Positions 25,280 to 34,997 of a DNA stretch of 64,000 bases are shown piece after piece. Positions within the stretch are counted from its first letter, which is position 1; every line of letters begins with the position of its first letter. The translations under genes were made by a program, and so were the position numbers. The notes under the pieces were generated by a model. The model made no database searches, was not told where the DNA came from, and saw only the letters and a program-made list of their open reading frames with translations. Source of the DNA: an uncultured Prevotella sp. (GTDB lineage: Bacteria > Bacteroidota > Bacteroidia > Bacteroidales > Bacteroidaceae); the NCBI GenBank assembly GCA_900545525.1, contig UQZX01000002.1, positions 1 through 64,000 of the forward strand, read 5' to 3'.

Positions 25280-26527
25280 TCATGCCTTGCGGTGTGCCAT
25301 TGCCTTTGCAGCTACATATCCCGTTGTCCATGCAGCCTGCAGGTTAAATCCTCCTGTTATGGCATCGATGTCAAGAGCCTCGCCTGCGAAAAACAGTCCG
25401 GGTAAGGTGCGGCTTTCCATTGTCCGTGGGTTTATTTCTCCCAGTGCAACTCCGCCGCATGTTACAAATTCGTCCTTGAAGCGGTTTTTCCCGTCTACCG
25501 TGTATGTGTCGTTCGTCAGTGTGTTTGTAAGCCGGTTCAGGGTCTTGCGTCCCATTTCGGTCCATCGCTGTTCTGCATTAATCCCGCTTTTCTCCAGCAG
25601 CAGGAGCCACAGGCGGGAGTTGAGGGCATCGGGATAGACGCTTGCCAACTGTTTCTTCGGGTTCTTTATGGCGATGGATGTAAGCATGTCTGTCACTTCC
25701 GCCTCGTTCATCCAGCCGAGCCAGTTTATGTGCAGATGCGCCTTGTATCCGTTTTCATGCAGTGTGCGTGCTGCATACGATGACAGTTTGAGTATTGCCG
25801 GTCCGCTCATGCCCCAGTGGGTTATGAGCAGTGCCCCTTCTGCCTTGTGTCTTGTGCCTGCTATCCATGCCGTGGCATGCTCGACCACAGTGCCCGTCAG
25901 CCCTGTTATTCTGTTCTCGGGTATACATAGGCTGAAGAGGGACGGTACCGGTGATACCGTGTTGCCGGATGTTATCTCATGCAGCATGTTGAAGTCGCTT
26001 GCTTTGGCACATCCCCCTGTTGCCACCAGTACGGTGTCTGCATAGAATGGAGCGATGCTGCCGTCTGAGAATGAAATGCGGAACAGGTTCCCTGCACTGT
26101 TGTCTTCCGTTTTCTTTATTCCGCTTACTCTGTGCCCGGTCCGTAGCTTTATGCCTGTTTGGCGCATCAGCCGTGTCAGTGTGTTTACAATTTCCATTGC
26201 ATCCTGTGACGCGGGGAACACGCATTCGTCTTCCTGCGTGACGAGTCTTATGCCCTCTGCCTCAAACCATTTGCAGGCATCTTCGTGGCTGAACTCCCTC
26301 AGGAGTCGCTTCATCAGCCGTTCGCCGCGCGGGTATGCCTCGGCGATGCTCTTTATGCCGCGGAAAGAGTTTGTTATGTTGCAGCGTCCTCCTCCGGTTA
26401 TGGCAACCTTGGCAAGCGGTTTCCTGCCACCCTCGAACACCGTTATGTCGGCATCGGGCGACATGCGCTTTATGTTTATTGCCGCAAAACAACCGGCGGC
26501 TCCGGCTCCTATTATGGCAATTTTCAT
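25280..26527 (-). CDS. BaiN/YhiN (HI0933-like) family FAD-dependent oxidoreductase
   Basis: A 415-residue flavoprotein. The N-terminal dinucleotide loop is GAGAAG (7-12). The family hallmark KVAITGGGRCNITN sits at about 40-53, and the C-terminal FAD contact GGVALGEINPRTMESR...GLFFAGEALDIDAITGGFNLQAAW is intact. Members are poorly characterised; one relative (BaiN) reduces bile-acid intermediates, and others are annotated aminoacetone oxidase. Cytosolic. It converges with the CNNM/CorC-family gene across a 95-base gap. A minus-strand TATATTTG -7 element lies at 26594-26601. Confidence 0.9.
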   Translation of the reverse strand: MKIAIIGAGAAGCFAAINIKRMSPDADITVFEGGRKPLAKVAITGGGRCNITNSFRGIKSIAEAYPRGERLMKRLLREFSHEDACKWFEAEGIRLVTQEDECVFPASQDAMEIVNTLTRLMRQTGIKLRTGHRVSGIKKTEDNSAGNLFRISFSDGSIAPFYADTVLVATGGCAKASDFNMLHEITSGNTVSPVPSLFSLCIPENRITGLTGTVVEHATAWIAGTRHKAEGALLITHWGMSGPAILKLSSYAARTLHENGYKAHLHINWLGWMNEAEVTDMLTSIAIKNPKKQLASVYPDALNSRLWLLLLEKSGINAEQRWTEMGRKTLNRLTNTLTNDTYTVDGKNRFKDEFVTCGGVALGEINPRTMESRTLPGLFFAGEALDIDAITGGFNLQAAWTTGYVAAKAMAHRKA

Positions 26528-26933
26528 TGTCTTATCTTTATGTTTATGGCATGTTCGGCATTTCTCCTGTCATGTTTTATGACAAGAACGGTGCAAATAT
26601 ACTCAATTATTGTCAATAACGCCATTAAGCATCATCATGAAGTAAAGTCATATTTGTAATATTCATCGAACTTACGCTATTTATATTCCGAAGTGTCATT
26701 CTCTTGTGAGGGAGTGCCAAAATTCAACTCTTTCAACCTGTAGGGACTTTTTCTTGTAAATGTCCGTAAAAACAACACATAAAGATAAAGCACGGACATT
26801 TACAAGAAAAAGTCCCTACACACAGGATGACACTTCGGATTGTATTATGTCGAACTAACGTTAAAGCCACTGGTGCGGTAAGCGAAATGTCGCTTACCGC
26901 ACCAGTGGCTTTAACGTTGTATGTTTATTCCGG
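26528..26933. repeat. spacer with GTAGGGAC palindrome (copy 3) and a 29-bp perfect hairpin
   Basis: The -7 element for the BaiN-type gene is at 26594-26601 (minus strand). Palindrome copy 3 has 29-bp perfect arms (26739-26767, 26792-26820) beginning TGTAGGGACTTTTTCTTGTA. A second, unrelated perfect hairpin has 29-bp arms (26857-26885 and 26890-26918; AACGTTAAAGCCACTGGTGC and onward) and loop AATG; it ends 16 bases from the GH2 stop. No gene is seen. Confidence 0.9.
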
Positions 26934-29516
26934 TTACTGCACCCCGAAGTCCATCTGCTGCTTGTTCACCTCCTCAAGCGTGCGCCTTATCTCCTCGGCT
27001 GATGCTGCCGGCTGACTGTTGTCGTGCCGTTGCTGTGCAGCAACATGTGTGTTTGCTGTGGGCTTGTCCGTATAGCATGCCGGCATAGCGGCAGGTATGC
27101 TCTCTATTGTCAGGGTGTCTGCTGTTGGAGCGTGGACACCTCCGAATGCTGCGCGAGCCGTAACCGTTATCTTGCCCGGCTTGCCGGTCGACTGTATCAG
27201 CACAGGTGCGCTTCCCCATTCAACCTGTCGCGGGTTGGCAAAGATTGATGCGTCGCCTATGATGCGTCCTTCTCCCTCTACTGTGAACAGGATGTTTTCC
27301 TTTGCAAGACGCTTCACGTTGCCGTTGTCGTCGGTTATCTCGGCTACAACAACTATGAAGTCGCTGCCGTCGGCAACAAGTTCCTTGCCCATTTTGTCGG
27401 CATAAAGGCGTATCTTCGTTGAGCGGCGCGATGGCATCTTCTTCTCTGTAACCACCACCTTGCCGTCTTTTATACCCTCGGCAACGAGCGATACGCGCTG
27501 CCAGTTGCGCTGCTTGTAGCTGTATTCGCGTGCCTTCCAGAAGTTCCAGAAGTCCTTAAACACAACCGGGGCACATGGTTTGTCGTTATCGTCGTGGACA
27601 ACGGGCAGGGTAAGCACCTTGTCACCTTCGAACATTGTAAGGCGCACGCTGTCGCAGTTGCTGAACACCGTAACGTCATCGGACGACCACTGTGTCATCT
27701 CATTGGCAATGAACACCATCGGCTCTATATCGCGCTGCTGCGAGCGGAACATCTCGAAGGCATACTTATTCTGGCGGAAGGCATCGTATATGCCGCCCCA
27801 GTACGGATCGGGATGATATCCGCGCTGGTGGTCGAACGGGTGCCACTGGCAGCCGCCGATGAACTGACGCTGTGCATGGTGCATCTCGCCGTAAGTGTCG
27901 CAAAGGCTAAGTGCCTGCATGAGCTGCGGGCGCTCGCCCCATGAGCGTGAGGCACGGTTTATGTTGTTGTGCGCATACCAGTCGTCAACCATCTCGCCGA
28001 ACTCGCGTGTGAATATGCACTTGTCATCTGGCGTCCCCTCCTTGCCTATGTCGTCCACCCAGCCATACAGCACGTCGTAGTTGTCCTTCACACCTTCGGA
28101 GTGCATGTCGGCGGCAGCACCCGGGCGACCGGGATAAGGAAACTCTTCGCGTGTAATCTGCAGTGCCTTCAGGGCGAAGTCTTTCGGATAGCGTGTCTCG
28201 TTGAGTATCGGTTCCCAAAGGAGCACGCTCGGATGGTTGCGGTCGCGGCGTATAATCTCACGCGTGTTCTTGTGTACAAGCTCTCCGAACTTAGGGTCTT
28301 TGTTCCAGTATTGCCACCCTGGAGTGGGCACGATTACAAACAGTCCCAGCTCATCGCAGGCATCCATGAACGACGGGTCCTGCGGATAGTGTGCCGCACG
28401 GATTATTATCATGCCGGCATCGCGCAGGCGCTTGGCGTCGCGCCACTGCTGTGAGTTGGGCAGTGCGTTGCCCACGTATGCGAAGTCCTGATGGCGGTTG
28501 CCGCCAACGAGCTGGTGATAAGGCTTGCCGTTGAGCCAGAAGCCGTCTTTGCCGCGGAACTCCGCCTTGCGTATGCCCATGCGCACCATGCCGCCGTCAG
28601 CATTCTTGCCGTTGTTTATTACCGCTATCTCTACATTGTAAAGGTATGGCGACTCGGGCGACCACAGGTGCGGCTGCTTTATCGTTGTTCCGAGCATTGC
28701 CGTTGCATCCTTTCCGGGAGCAATGCTGATGCTCTTTTTCAGTGTCTTTATGATTTTTCCGCCTTTTTCCTTTATCGTGACTATGACTGTCGGGCGGACC
28801 GTCTTTGCCGAATTGTTGCCCACTTCGACGTTAACAAATGCCTGAGCACTTTTCTCCGTTATGTTGTCGTAGTGGAGGAACACTCCTCCGCCTGCAACCT
28901 TGTCTGCCTCTATGGCATCGGTTATTGCCACCGGCGACTTGCCTATCAGCCATACGTCGCGGTACATGCCGCCATGGTAGCAGAAGTCGAGTGCCGACTG
29001 TTTCTTTCCCGGTGGGAATGTCTTGTCATCGCTGTTGTCTGTCTTTACGGCAATGACACACTTGTCGCCGGGCTTCACGCCCTCTTTGCTCAGGTTTACG
29101 GTTATGGGCTGGTATCCGCCGAGGTGGCTGCATGCAAGTTTGCCGTTAACGTATATTTCCTGCTTGCCCATTATCGCCTCGAAGTGCAGCGTTACGTCCT
29201 TGCCTTTCATGTCTGCCGGCATGGTGAAATGCTTTCTGTACCATGCAATGCCCTGATAGTTGCGCCCGCCGCTTGCCTCGGCGGGTTCAAGGCGCAGGGT
29301 ATGGGGCACGGACACCACAGCCCAGTCCTTGTCGTCAAAGTCCTTGGCTCCGGCACCTGCTTTGTCACCAAGCATGAAGCGCCAGCCCTGGTTGAAGTTG
29401 TAGATGATGCGGCCGCTGTTTGCCACGGGATACAGTCCTGCAACAGAGGTGTCTGCCGCTATGGCAGAAGCGGTCATGAAGAGAAGGGTTATTATTGCCG
29501 ATAGTATCTTTCTCAT
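26934..29516 (-). CDS. secreted GH2 glycoside hydrolase
   Basis: An 860-residue protein with signal peptide (1-20, SAIAA). GH2 sugar-binding domain (about 35-200; WRFMLGD, YQGIAWYRKHF), Ig-like domain (about 205-315) and TIM barrel (about 320-610). Acid/base Glu440 lies in WEPILNETR and nucleophile Glu505 in FTREFGEM. A C-terminal region (about 620-860) carries further Ig-like domains. In RG-II-degrading gene sets, GH2 enzymes act as beta-glucuronidase or beta-galacturonidase; that specificity is inference from neighbours, and beta-galactosidase is the default alternative. Last gene of the six-gene minus-strand set. Confidence 0.9.
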   Translation of the reverse strand: MRKILSAIITLLFMTASAIAADTSVAGLYPVANSGRIIYNFNQGWRFMLGDKAGAGAKDFDDKDWAVVSVPHTLRLEPAEASGGRNYQGIAWYRKHFTMPADMKGKDVTLHFEAIMGKQEIYVNGKLACSHLGGYQPITVNLSKEGVKPGDKCVIAVKTDNSDDKTFPPGKKQSALDFCYHGGMYRDVWLIGKSPVAITDAIEADKVAGGGVFLHYDNITEKSAQAFVNVEVGNNSAKTVRPTVIVTIKEKGGKIIKTLKKSISIAPGKDATAMLGTTIKQPHLWSPESPYLYNVEIAVINNGKNADGGMVRMGIRKAEFRGKDGFWLNGKPYHQLVGGNRHQDFAYVGNALPNSQQWRDAKRLRDAGMIIIRAAHYPQDPSFMDACDELGLFVIVPTPGWQYWNKDPKFGELVHKNTREIIRRDRNHPSVLLWEPILNETRYPKDFALKALQITREEFPYPGRPGAAADMHSEGVKDNYDVLYGWVDDIGKEGTPDDKCIFTREFGEMVDDWYAHNNINRASRSWGERPQLMQALSLCDTYGEMHHAQRQFIGGCQWHPFDHQRGYHPDPYWGGIYDAFRQNKYAFEMFRSQQRDIEPMVFIANEMTQWSSDDVTVFSNCDSVRLTMFEGDKVLTLPVVHDDNDKPCAPVVFKDFWNFWKAREYSYKQRNWQRVSLVAEGIKDGKVVVTEKKMPSRRSTKIRLYADKMGKELVADGSDFIVVVAEITDDNGNVKRLAKENILFTVEGEGRIIGDASIFANPRQVEWGSAPVLIQSTGKPGKITVTARAAFGGVHAPTADTLTIESIPAAMPACYTDKPTANTHVAAQQRHDNSQPAASAEEIRRTLEEVNKQQMDFGVQ

Positions 29517-29543
29517 TGTTGTTTGGTATTATTGTTTGCTGTA

Positions 29544-29614
29544 GGTTCTATGGTTCTATAGGCTCTATAGATGCCATAGATTCTATAGCAACTATAGCAT
29601 CATAGAGCCTATAG
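29544..29614. repeat. 9-bp-period array, CTATAG type (copy 4, variant)
   Basis: About eight 9-mers such as GTTCTATAG, GCTCTATAG, ATTCTATAG and CAACTATAG fill the 104-base gap between the GH78 and GH2 genes. The consensus differs from the other arrays, but the period is the same. Confidence 0.75.
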
Positions 29615-29620
29615 TCATAT

Positions 29621-32600
29621 TCAAGGCACCAGCTCAACATGCTTTATTCTCTGGCGGCGCCATGTATATATACAATGTAGATGTCCGTCGGATGTCTGTA
29701 TTATCGACGGATAAGAATACTGGCTTATTGGAGAGTCTTCAAGCGTTATCCAATGAGTCCAGTTCTGCCCGTCGTCGGATTTCATTACCGAAACGGGCGT
29801 TCGCAGTCCCTTGCCGCCCTTTATGCCCTTCGGTATCGGACGGTCGTTGCATATAAGCACATGTGTGCCGTCTTTAAGCGTTACGGCATCGAGACCGCTG
29901 TTGTTGTTCGGCGTGTCAATGAGTTGCAGCTTCGACCATGTCAGTCCGTTGTCACTGCTGTAGGTTATGCCTATGTGCTCGCTGCGTGTGCGTGCCACGG
30001 CGGCAAGCCGTCCGTCTTTAAGTGTCATTATCGACGGCTGTATGGCAAGTACGCCTTTGTCTGCCTCCACATAATCGGTGCGCTGCCATGTCTTGCCCAT
30101 GTCATCGGAGTATTCAAAGTACAGGCGCCATCCGCCTTTCTCTATGCTTGTAGGTGCGATGAGCCGTCCCTTGCTCATTATGGGCTTGTTCTTGACAGGT
30201 CCGAGATAATCTTCTTTAAGCGGCTCGCGTCGGCTCCACGTCTTTCCGCCGTCCTTCGAGCGTATCATCCAGCCTGTCCAGTCGGCAACGTTCGAGCCAA
30301 TCTTGAAATATATCTGCAACTCGCCGCCCGGCACCTGATATACAACAGGGTTCCAGCACGCCTTACGCTGATAGCCCGCGGGGTTCTTGCGTATCTTCGG
30401 GTCGAGAATGGGACCTTTGTCTGCCGCTGTTGTGGTGCTGTCAAGACCGGACAGTCCTGCAAGACGCGCCTCTTCGCTGCCTGTCTTGAACACGCCGTCG
30501 GCAACGAGCTGTGGCGCAAGCCACTCGTTGCTGCCCTTCGGCTTGCGGCTTATCCATATACATACGTCGGGGTTGCGTTCCTTTGTTCCGCCGAAATATG
30601 TTGCAACGAGGTCGCCTTTCGTTGTCTCTGCAATAGTAGCCGAGTGGCATTCGGGGAATGATGCCTTGGTATATAAAAACTCGTCAGCCACGACTGCCTT
30701 GTCTTTTACCGGCATCCGAACCTTGAAGTCGTATGCACCTGAGCCGGTTTCCTTTACCGAACCGTCGGGCATATACAGTGTTGCCGTTGTATTTGCCGGT
30801 ATCTCCACGTGCCAGTTGAGCATGCCGTTCTTCTTTGTCCAACGGCTGACGATAGTGCCGTATATGGATTTGTATGAGGCATTGATGTCGTCTATCTCGT
30901 CTACCGAGAAGTCGGGGTTCATTATGATGTGCTTGAAGCCGGGATTTTTGCTGTCGCTCTGTATTCCGGCAAGGTCTTCGTACATCCATGAGATGAGGTC
31001 GCCCAGCTGCATTATGTGGTTCTCGCTGTTCATCCACTTGTTCGCGGTGTCGCCGTTCCACAGCTCCCATATCGTCGTCGCGCCTTTTTCAACCATGTAT
31101 CCAAGGCTCGGATATGTCTTGTTTGTCGCGATAAGCCATGCTATGTCGCTTCTTCCCATGTCGGTCAGCGTGTGCATGAGCCACTGGTTTCCGATTACGC
31201 CGCTCGTCACGTGCCCCTTGTTCTTTTCGATTATGGTGTTGATGATGTTCTTCTCCACCTCGCCGCGTACATAGTCGTCATCTATCATTCCGAAGGCAAG
31301 CGGCAGCAGGTTTGCCGTCACCGTATTGTTGCCGTAGAAAGTGCTGTCGGGATACATCAGATGCCCCGGAACGGCACTTGTGTTGCGGTTTATTGTCAGG
31401 AATTTCTTGTTGAAAGCATCCTTCACCTTTGCCGCCTCGGCATTGAACGCCTTCGCGTCGTCTGCTTTTGACAGCATCGTGGCGTAACGCGCCATCATCC
31501 TGTTCATCTGATAATAGTATGCCGTTGCTATCAGTGTGCCGTCTGTGAGACGTTTCGGGTCTTTGCTGTGTATCAACTTCAGGTCTACGGGCGGTACACA
31601 CCAGTCTCCGTATTTGTCGCGCGGCATTATTCCGTCCTGTGCATACTGGTATTTCATGTGGTCGAGCCAACGTTTCACGCTGCCGTAATACTTGCGTATA
31701 GGCGCGTCATCACCAAAATGATTGTACATCATCTCCATTGTGAACGGCAGAGTGGACGGCCATGTCATGTTGTCGGAGTAATAGTTCCAGTATGCCGGGG
31801 CAACGTCGGGAATGCAGCCGTCCTCGCGTTGCGCCTCGGTTATGTCGCGTGCCCACTTGTCGTATAGTGCATTGTTGTTGAAAACGTATGCCTCGCCGAA
31901 GCATCCGCGTGTGTGGTCGCCGAGCCACGGCTGGCGCTCGTCGCGTTGCGGACAGTCGAGCGGCATGCCTTTGTAGTTGCCTGAGATGCCCCATACGGCA
32001 TTGTTATAGACCTTGTTGAGCGTAGGGTTGGAACATGTGAATTCGCCTGTCTTTTCCATTTCATCGTATATCACCTCACCGATGAAATCGTCAATTCTGG
32101 CATTGTCCATGCCTTTCACCTCAACATATCTGAACCCGTGGTATACGAATGTGGGCGACCACCAGCGTCCCTGTTCCTTGCCGTTTGTCACGTATATGTC
32201 GTTACACAGTGCGTGGCGCAGGTTCTCCACGTCAAGGCTGCCGTCTTCATAAATTCTCTCAGAGAAGCGCAGGCTTATAGAATCGCCTGCCCTGCTGCTG
32301 TTTATGCGTGCTTTCAGCCATCCCGTCATGTTCTGTCCCATATCAAGGATTATGGCGTTGCCGTGCTTTTTCATGCTTATCGGCTTCACCGTCATCTGTA
32401 TTTTCATATTGGGGCTCATCGCTCCGCGCAGTGTTCCGTAAGGTGCGCCTACACGCTCAACGGCAATCCACTGCCTGTCGTCATACCCTGCCTCTGTCCA
32501 TCCGGCAAGTTCTTTGCGTGCGTCGTATATCTCGCCGTCGTACTCGTTGTTGGACCTGATGGCACCATCAACGTTCAATTTCCATTTTACGCTTGTGGAT

Positions 32601-33451
32601 ATGGTCTTTTTCTTGCCGTCCTTAAACTTAATGACAAGATTTGCGCGCAGCTTGGGATAACCGAAGTTGGCTATCTTATAAGGCTTTTTCTTCTGCTGCA
32701 TGGTGTAGTAGCGTCCGTTGCCCACGGCAACGGCAATGGCGTTTTTGGCTGCCAGCATGTCCGTTACGTCGAACGCGTTGTATATCGCGGTCTTACGGTA
32801 GTCGGTCGGGGCAGGCGCAAGAACATCATCGCCCACTTTCTTGCCGTTGATGTAAGCCTCGTACATGCCCAGCCCGCAAATATAGAGCGTTGCGTGCCTC
32901 ACTTCCTTGTCAAGTTCAAACTCTGAGCGCATGTAGCGCGCACCGAGCTTGCTGTGCACATCTTCCACCTCCCACGGCATGGCATGGTCAAGACCTATCC
33001 ACACACCGCTCCAGTCTGACTCGGACAGGAGTCCGACATTCCACATTGCCACGTCGCTCCAGTCAGACTCGCCCTTGGTGGTGTTTACCTTCACTCTCCA
33101 GTAGCACCGTGTGTTGCTGCGTAGCTCCTTGCCAGCGTATACAATCCACTGTGAACGGTCACTGCTTGCGCTTTCATCCCACAGGTCGCCCTCAAGGTTT
33201 TGTGCTTTCTCCGGTGTCGAGGCAACGATGATGCGGTATGAAGTCTGCATCACATCGTTCTTGTCCGACACTATGCGCCAGCCAATGCGCGGGGTGGGGG
33301 TGTCCAGGCTCATCGGATTTACCATGCGCTCCGTGCGCATGTCTGTCACGGCTACTGCCGCGGCATTCTTCCTTGTTGTCTTTTTCTTTGCCGCTCCGGC
33401 TGTGGAACAGCAAAGAAAAGCACATACAATCAATAAAATATTTCTTATCAT
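29621..33451 (-). CDS. GH78 alpha-L-rhamnosidase fused to a sialidase-type (BNR) beta-propeller
   Basis: A 1276-residue secreted protein (signal peptide about 1-20). Residues about 40-905 form a complete GH78 rhamnosidase: N-terminal sandwich domains, the (alpha/alpha)6 core with GMPLDCPQRDERQPWLGD and DGCIPDVAP, and the C-terminal sandwich. From about 910 a second full domain begins (FPECHSATIAETTKGDLVAT) with Asp boxes SKDGGKTWS (about 1070), SDDMGKTWQ (about 1120) and SSDNGLTWS (about 1170), typical of sialidase-fold propellers. GH78 frees terminal rhamnose; in RG-II chain C rhamnose caps Kdo, a sialic-acid-like keto sugar. The propeller could therefore take the next residue, but that is inference. 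Its ATG overlaps the GH140 stop by 4 bases (translational coupling). Confidence 0.9.
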   Translation of the reverse strand: MIRNILLIVCAFLCCSTAGAAKKKTTRKNAAAVAVTDMRTERMVNPMSLDTPTPRIGWRIVSDKNDVMQTSYRIIVASTPEKAQNLEGDLWDESASSDRSQWIVYAGKELRSNTRCYWRVKVNTTKGESDWSDVAMWNVGLLSESDWSGVWIGLDHAMPWEVEDVHSKLGARYMRSEFELDKEVRHATLYICGLGMYEAYINGKKVGDDVLAPAPTDYRKTAIYNAFDVTDMLAAKNAIAVAVGNGRYYTMQQKKKPYKIANFGYPKLRANLVIKFKDGKKKTISTSVKWKLNVDGAIRSNNEYDGEIYDARKELAGWTEAGYDDRQWIAVERVGAPYGTLRGAMSPNMKIQMTVKPISMKKHGNAIILDMGQNMTGWLKARINSSRAGDSISLRFSERIYEDGSLDVENLRHALCNDIYVTNGKEQGRWWSPTFVYHGFRYVEVKGMDNARIDDFIGEVIYDEMEKTGEFTCSNPTLNKVYNNAVWGISGNYKGMPLDCPQRDERQPWLGDHTRGCFGEAYVFNNNALYDKWARDITEAQREDGCIPDVAPAYWNYYSDNMTWPSTLPFTMEMMYNHFGDDAPIRKYYGSVKRWLDHMKYQYAQDGIMPRDKYGDWCVPPVDLKLIHSKDPKRLTDGTLIATAYYYQMNRMMARYATMLSKADDAKAFNAEAAKVKDAFNKKFLTINRNTSAVPGHLMYPDSTFYGNNTVTANLLPLAFGMIDDDYVRGEVEKNIINTIIEKNKGHVTSGVIGNQWLMHTLTDMGRSDIAWLIATNKTYPSLGYMVEKGATTIWELWNGDTANKWMNSENHIMQLGDLISWMYEDLAGIQSDSKNPGFKHIIMNPDFSVDEIDDINASYKSIYGTIVSRWTKKNGMLNWHVEIPANTTATLYMPDGSVKETGSGAYDFKVRMPVKDKAVVADEFLYTKASFPECHSATIAETTKGDLVATYFGGTKERNPDVCIWISRKPKGSNEWLAPQLVADGVFKTGSEEARLAGLSGLDSTTTAADKGPILDPKIRKNPAGYQRKACWNPVVYQVPGGELQIYFKIGSNVADWTGWMIRSKDGGKTWSRREPLKEDYLGPVKNKPIMSKGRLIAPTSIEKGGWRLYFEYSDDMGKTWQRTDYVEADKGVLAIQPSIMTLKDGRLAAVARTRSEHIGITYSSDNGLTWSKLQLIDTPNNNSGLDAVTLKDGTHVLICNDRPIPKGIKGGKGLRTPVSVMKSDDGQNWTHWITLEDSPISQYSYPSIIQTSDGHLHCIYTWRRQRIKHVELVP

Positions 33452-34878
33452 TCTGCTTCAGGAATAACGGTTGCACCTTTTTCTATATAGCTCTTTGCTG
33501 CATCGACGGCAATAAGCACACGGTCGCTGCCTCTCAGATATGCCGCGTCGTATGTAAACTCCGTAACCTTGCTGTCGTATTCGCCGAGATATGTCAGCTT
33601 TCCGTCAGCAGGGTTCATCCACCACACGTTTTTCTTCGCTCCGCTTATCTTTGTGAGGTCAATCTTCATAGGCTTGCCGCTGTAGTTGTATACCAGCATG
33701 TAGTCGTTGCCACGCGTGGCAATGACACGGTCGTAACGCTCACCGTTCTGCCCTGCTATAATGCTCTGGTCGCCTGTTCCCTCTGTGAACGGGAAGGCAA
33801 GCATGAGCCGTTTAAGGTATTTCATCTGGTTGTATCCTGGATCCTTCATTGCCTCCCACCAAGGCTTTTCCGCACCAAACGATGCTCCAAGTCCCGGGCG
33901 TATGAACTGCATCACCGAGTTGTGCCCGTAGGTATGTCCGAATGCTCCCGCAAACACTGCCCAGTAGGCATAGCGGCGCACGTCATAGTCCATCCAGCGC
34001 GGTGCCGAGAAGTCATGCAGTCCCTGCGGTATGTCCTCGTATGACGGCTCGCCGTCGATAACCGGACGCAGCGGTTTCTTCTCGAAGCTCATGTCCACGT
34101 ATGTCCAGTTGTCCTCCTCGGTATTGTCCTTTATGGTATAGTCGCCGTCGCCGTTGCGCTGTCCGTAGCGGCGGTGTCCGCTCTGGAACATGTTGAAGTC
34201 CATCCACTCACGGTCGTTGTACCACCATGCCGACGTTGTTCTTCCGCGCGGGTGGAACGTCATGATGTGACCGTTGTCAGCCTTGCGTATGGCACGTGCC
34301 AGCGCATCCCACACTTCCGGCTTCTTGTCGCCCATGATGTCGCCGCCTATCATCCATATAATGTTAGGCTTGTTCTTGTAGCGCTCGCCGAGGAACTTGC
34401 CGTATGCCGCAGCCTTCTTTACGTCCATGTTGTTTATCTGCGAGCCCCATATACAGTCCATGGCAATGTAGATGCCGTTGGCAGCGGCAACATCCACTAT
34501 AAAGTCAAGATGATCCCAGTAGCCGTATACGCCCGGCTTCGTGAATTTAGAGAAGTCGAATGTTGCGTCATTAGCCTGTTGTCCGTATATGTTGAACGTA
34601 GGTATGGCGTTGAGCACCTGTATCTGTTCCACATTATATCCGGCTTCCCTGTCCTTGCTGAGGAAAAATCCCACTTCATCCCTGTTCAGTCTCTCGGGCA
34701 GGAGCCATGCCGTGTTGCCGAGCCAGAAGAAAGGCTTGCCGTTTTCATGCACTATGTAGCGCTGGTTCTCTGACACCACAAGCCTGCCGTTGTCCCATGG
34801 CTTGTAGATTTTCTTTGCCGCATTGGCTGTAACTACGGTCAGCAACATCAGTGCTGCCATTAAAGCTGTCTTCTTCAT
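33448..34878 (-). CDS. GH140 apiosidase-like glycoside hydrolase (DUF4038)
   Basis: A 476-residue protein with signal peptide MKKTALMAALMLLTVVTANA. The TIM-barrel DUF4038 family is evident (FFWLGNTAWLLPERLNRDEV, GGDIMG, MTFHPRGRTTSAW, FNMFQSGHRRYGQ, PVIDGEPSYEDIP), with a C-terminal beta domain. It resembles closely, as remembered, the B. thetaiotaomicron GH140 enzyme that cuts the apiose-galacturonic acid link joining RG-II side chains A/B to the backbone. I start at 34878; an in-frame extension to 34992 runs through a 9-bp repeat and would bury the signal peptide. Confidence 0.93.
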   Translation of the reverse strand: MKKTALMAALMLLTVVTANAAKKIYKPWDNGRLVVSENQRYIVHENGKPFFWLGNTAWLLPERLNRDEVGFFLSKDREAGYNVEQIQVLNAIPTFNIYGQQANDATFDFSKFTKPGVYGYWDHLDFIVDVAAANGIYIAMDCIWGSQINNMDVKKAAAYGKFLGERYKNKPNIIWMIGGDIMGDKKPEVWDALARAIRKADNGHIMTFHPRGRTTSAWWYNDREWMDFNMFQSGHRRYGQRNGDGDYTIKDNTEEDNWTYVDMSFEKKPLRPVIDGEPSYEDIPQGLHDFSAPRWMDYDVRRYAYWAVFAGAFGHTYGHNSVMQFIRPGLGASFGAEKPWWEAMKDPGYNQMKYLKRLMLAFPFTEGTGDQSIIAGQNGERYDRVIATRGNDYMLVYNYSGKPMKIDLTKISGAKKNVWWMNPADGKLTYLGEYDSKVTEFTYDAAYLRGSDRVLIAVDAAKSYIEKGATVIPEAE

Positions 34879-34921
34879 ATTCAATGGTTTTATTATATTC
34901 AAAGTAAAGAACTTGTCCTGT

Positions 34922-34986
34922 TCTGTTTTTTGTCTTATTGGACCTATTAGTCTTATAGGTCTTATAAGTCTTATAGGTCTTATTAT
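34922..34986. repeat. 9-bp-period array (copy 5)
   Basis: Seven 9-mers (GTCTTATTG, GACCTATTA, GTCTTATAG, GTCTTATAA and so on) between the GH95 and GH140 genes. On the minus strand the array is open and in frame with the GH140 gene. Confidence 0.85.
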
Positions 34987-34997
34987 CCCCAATTTTC

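Noticed and set aside
34879..34992. N-terminal extension of the GH140 gene through the 9-bp array
   Set aside because: It would place repetitive IRPIRLIGPIR sequence before a clear signal peptide; the start at 34878 is far more likely.
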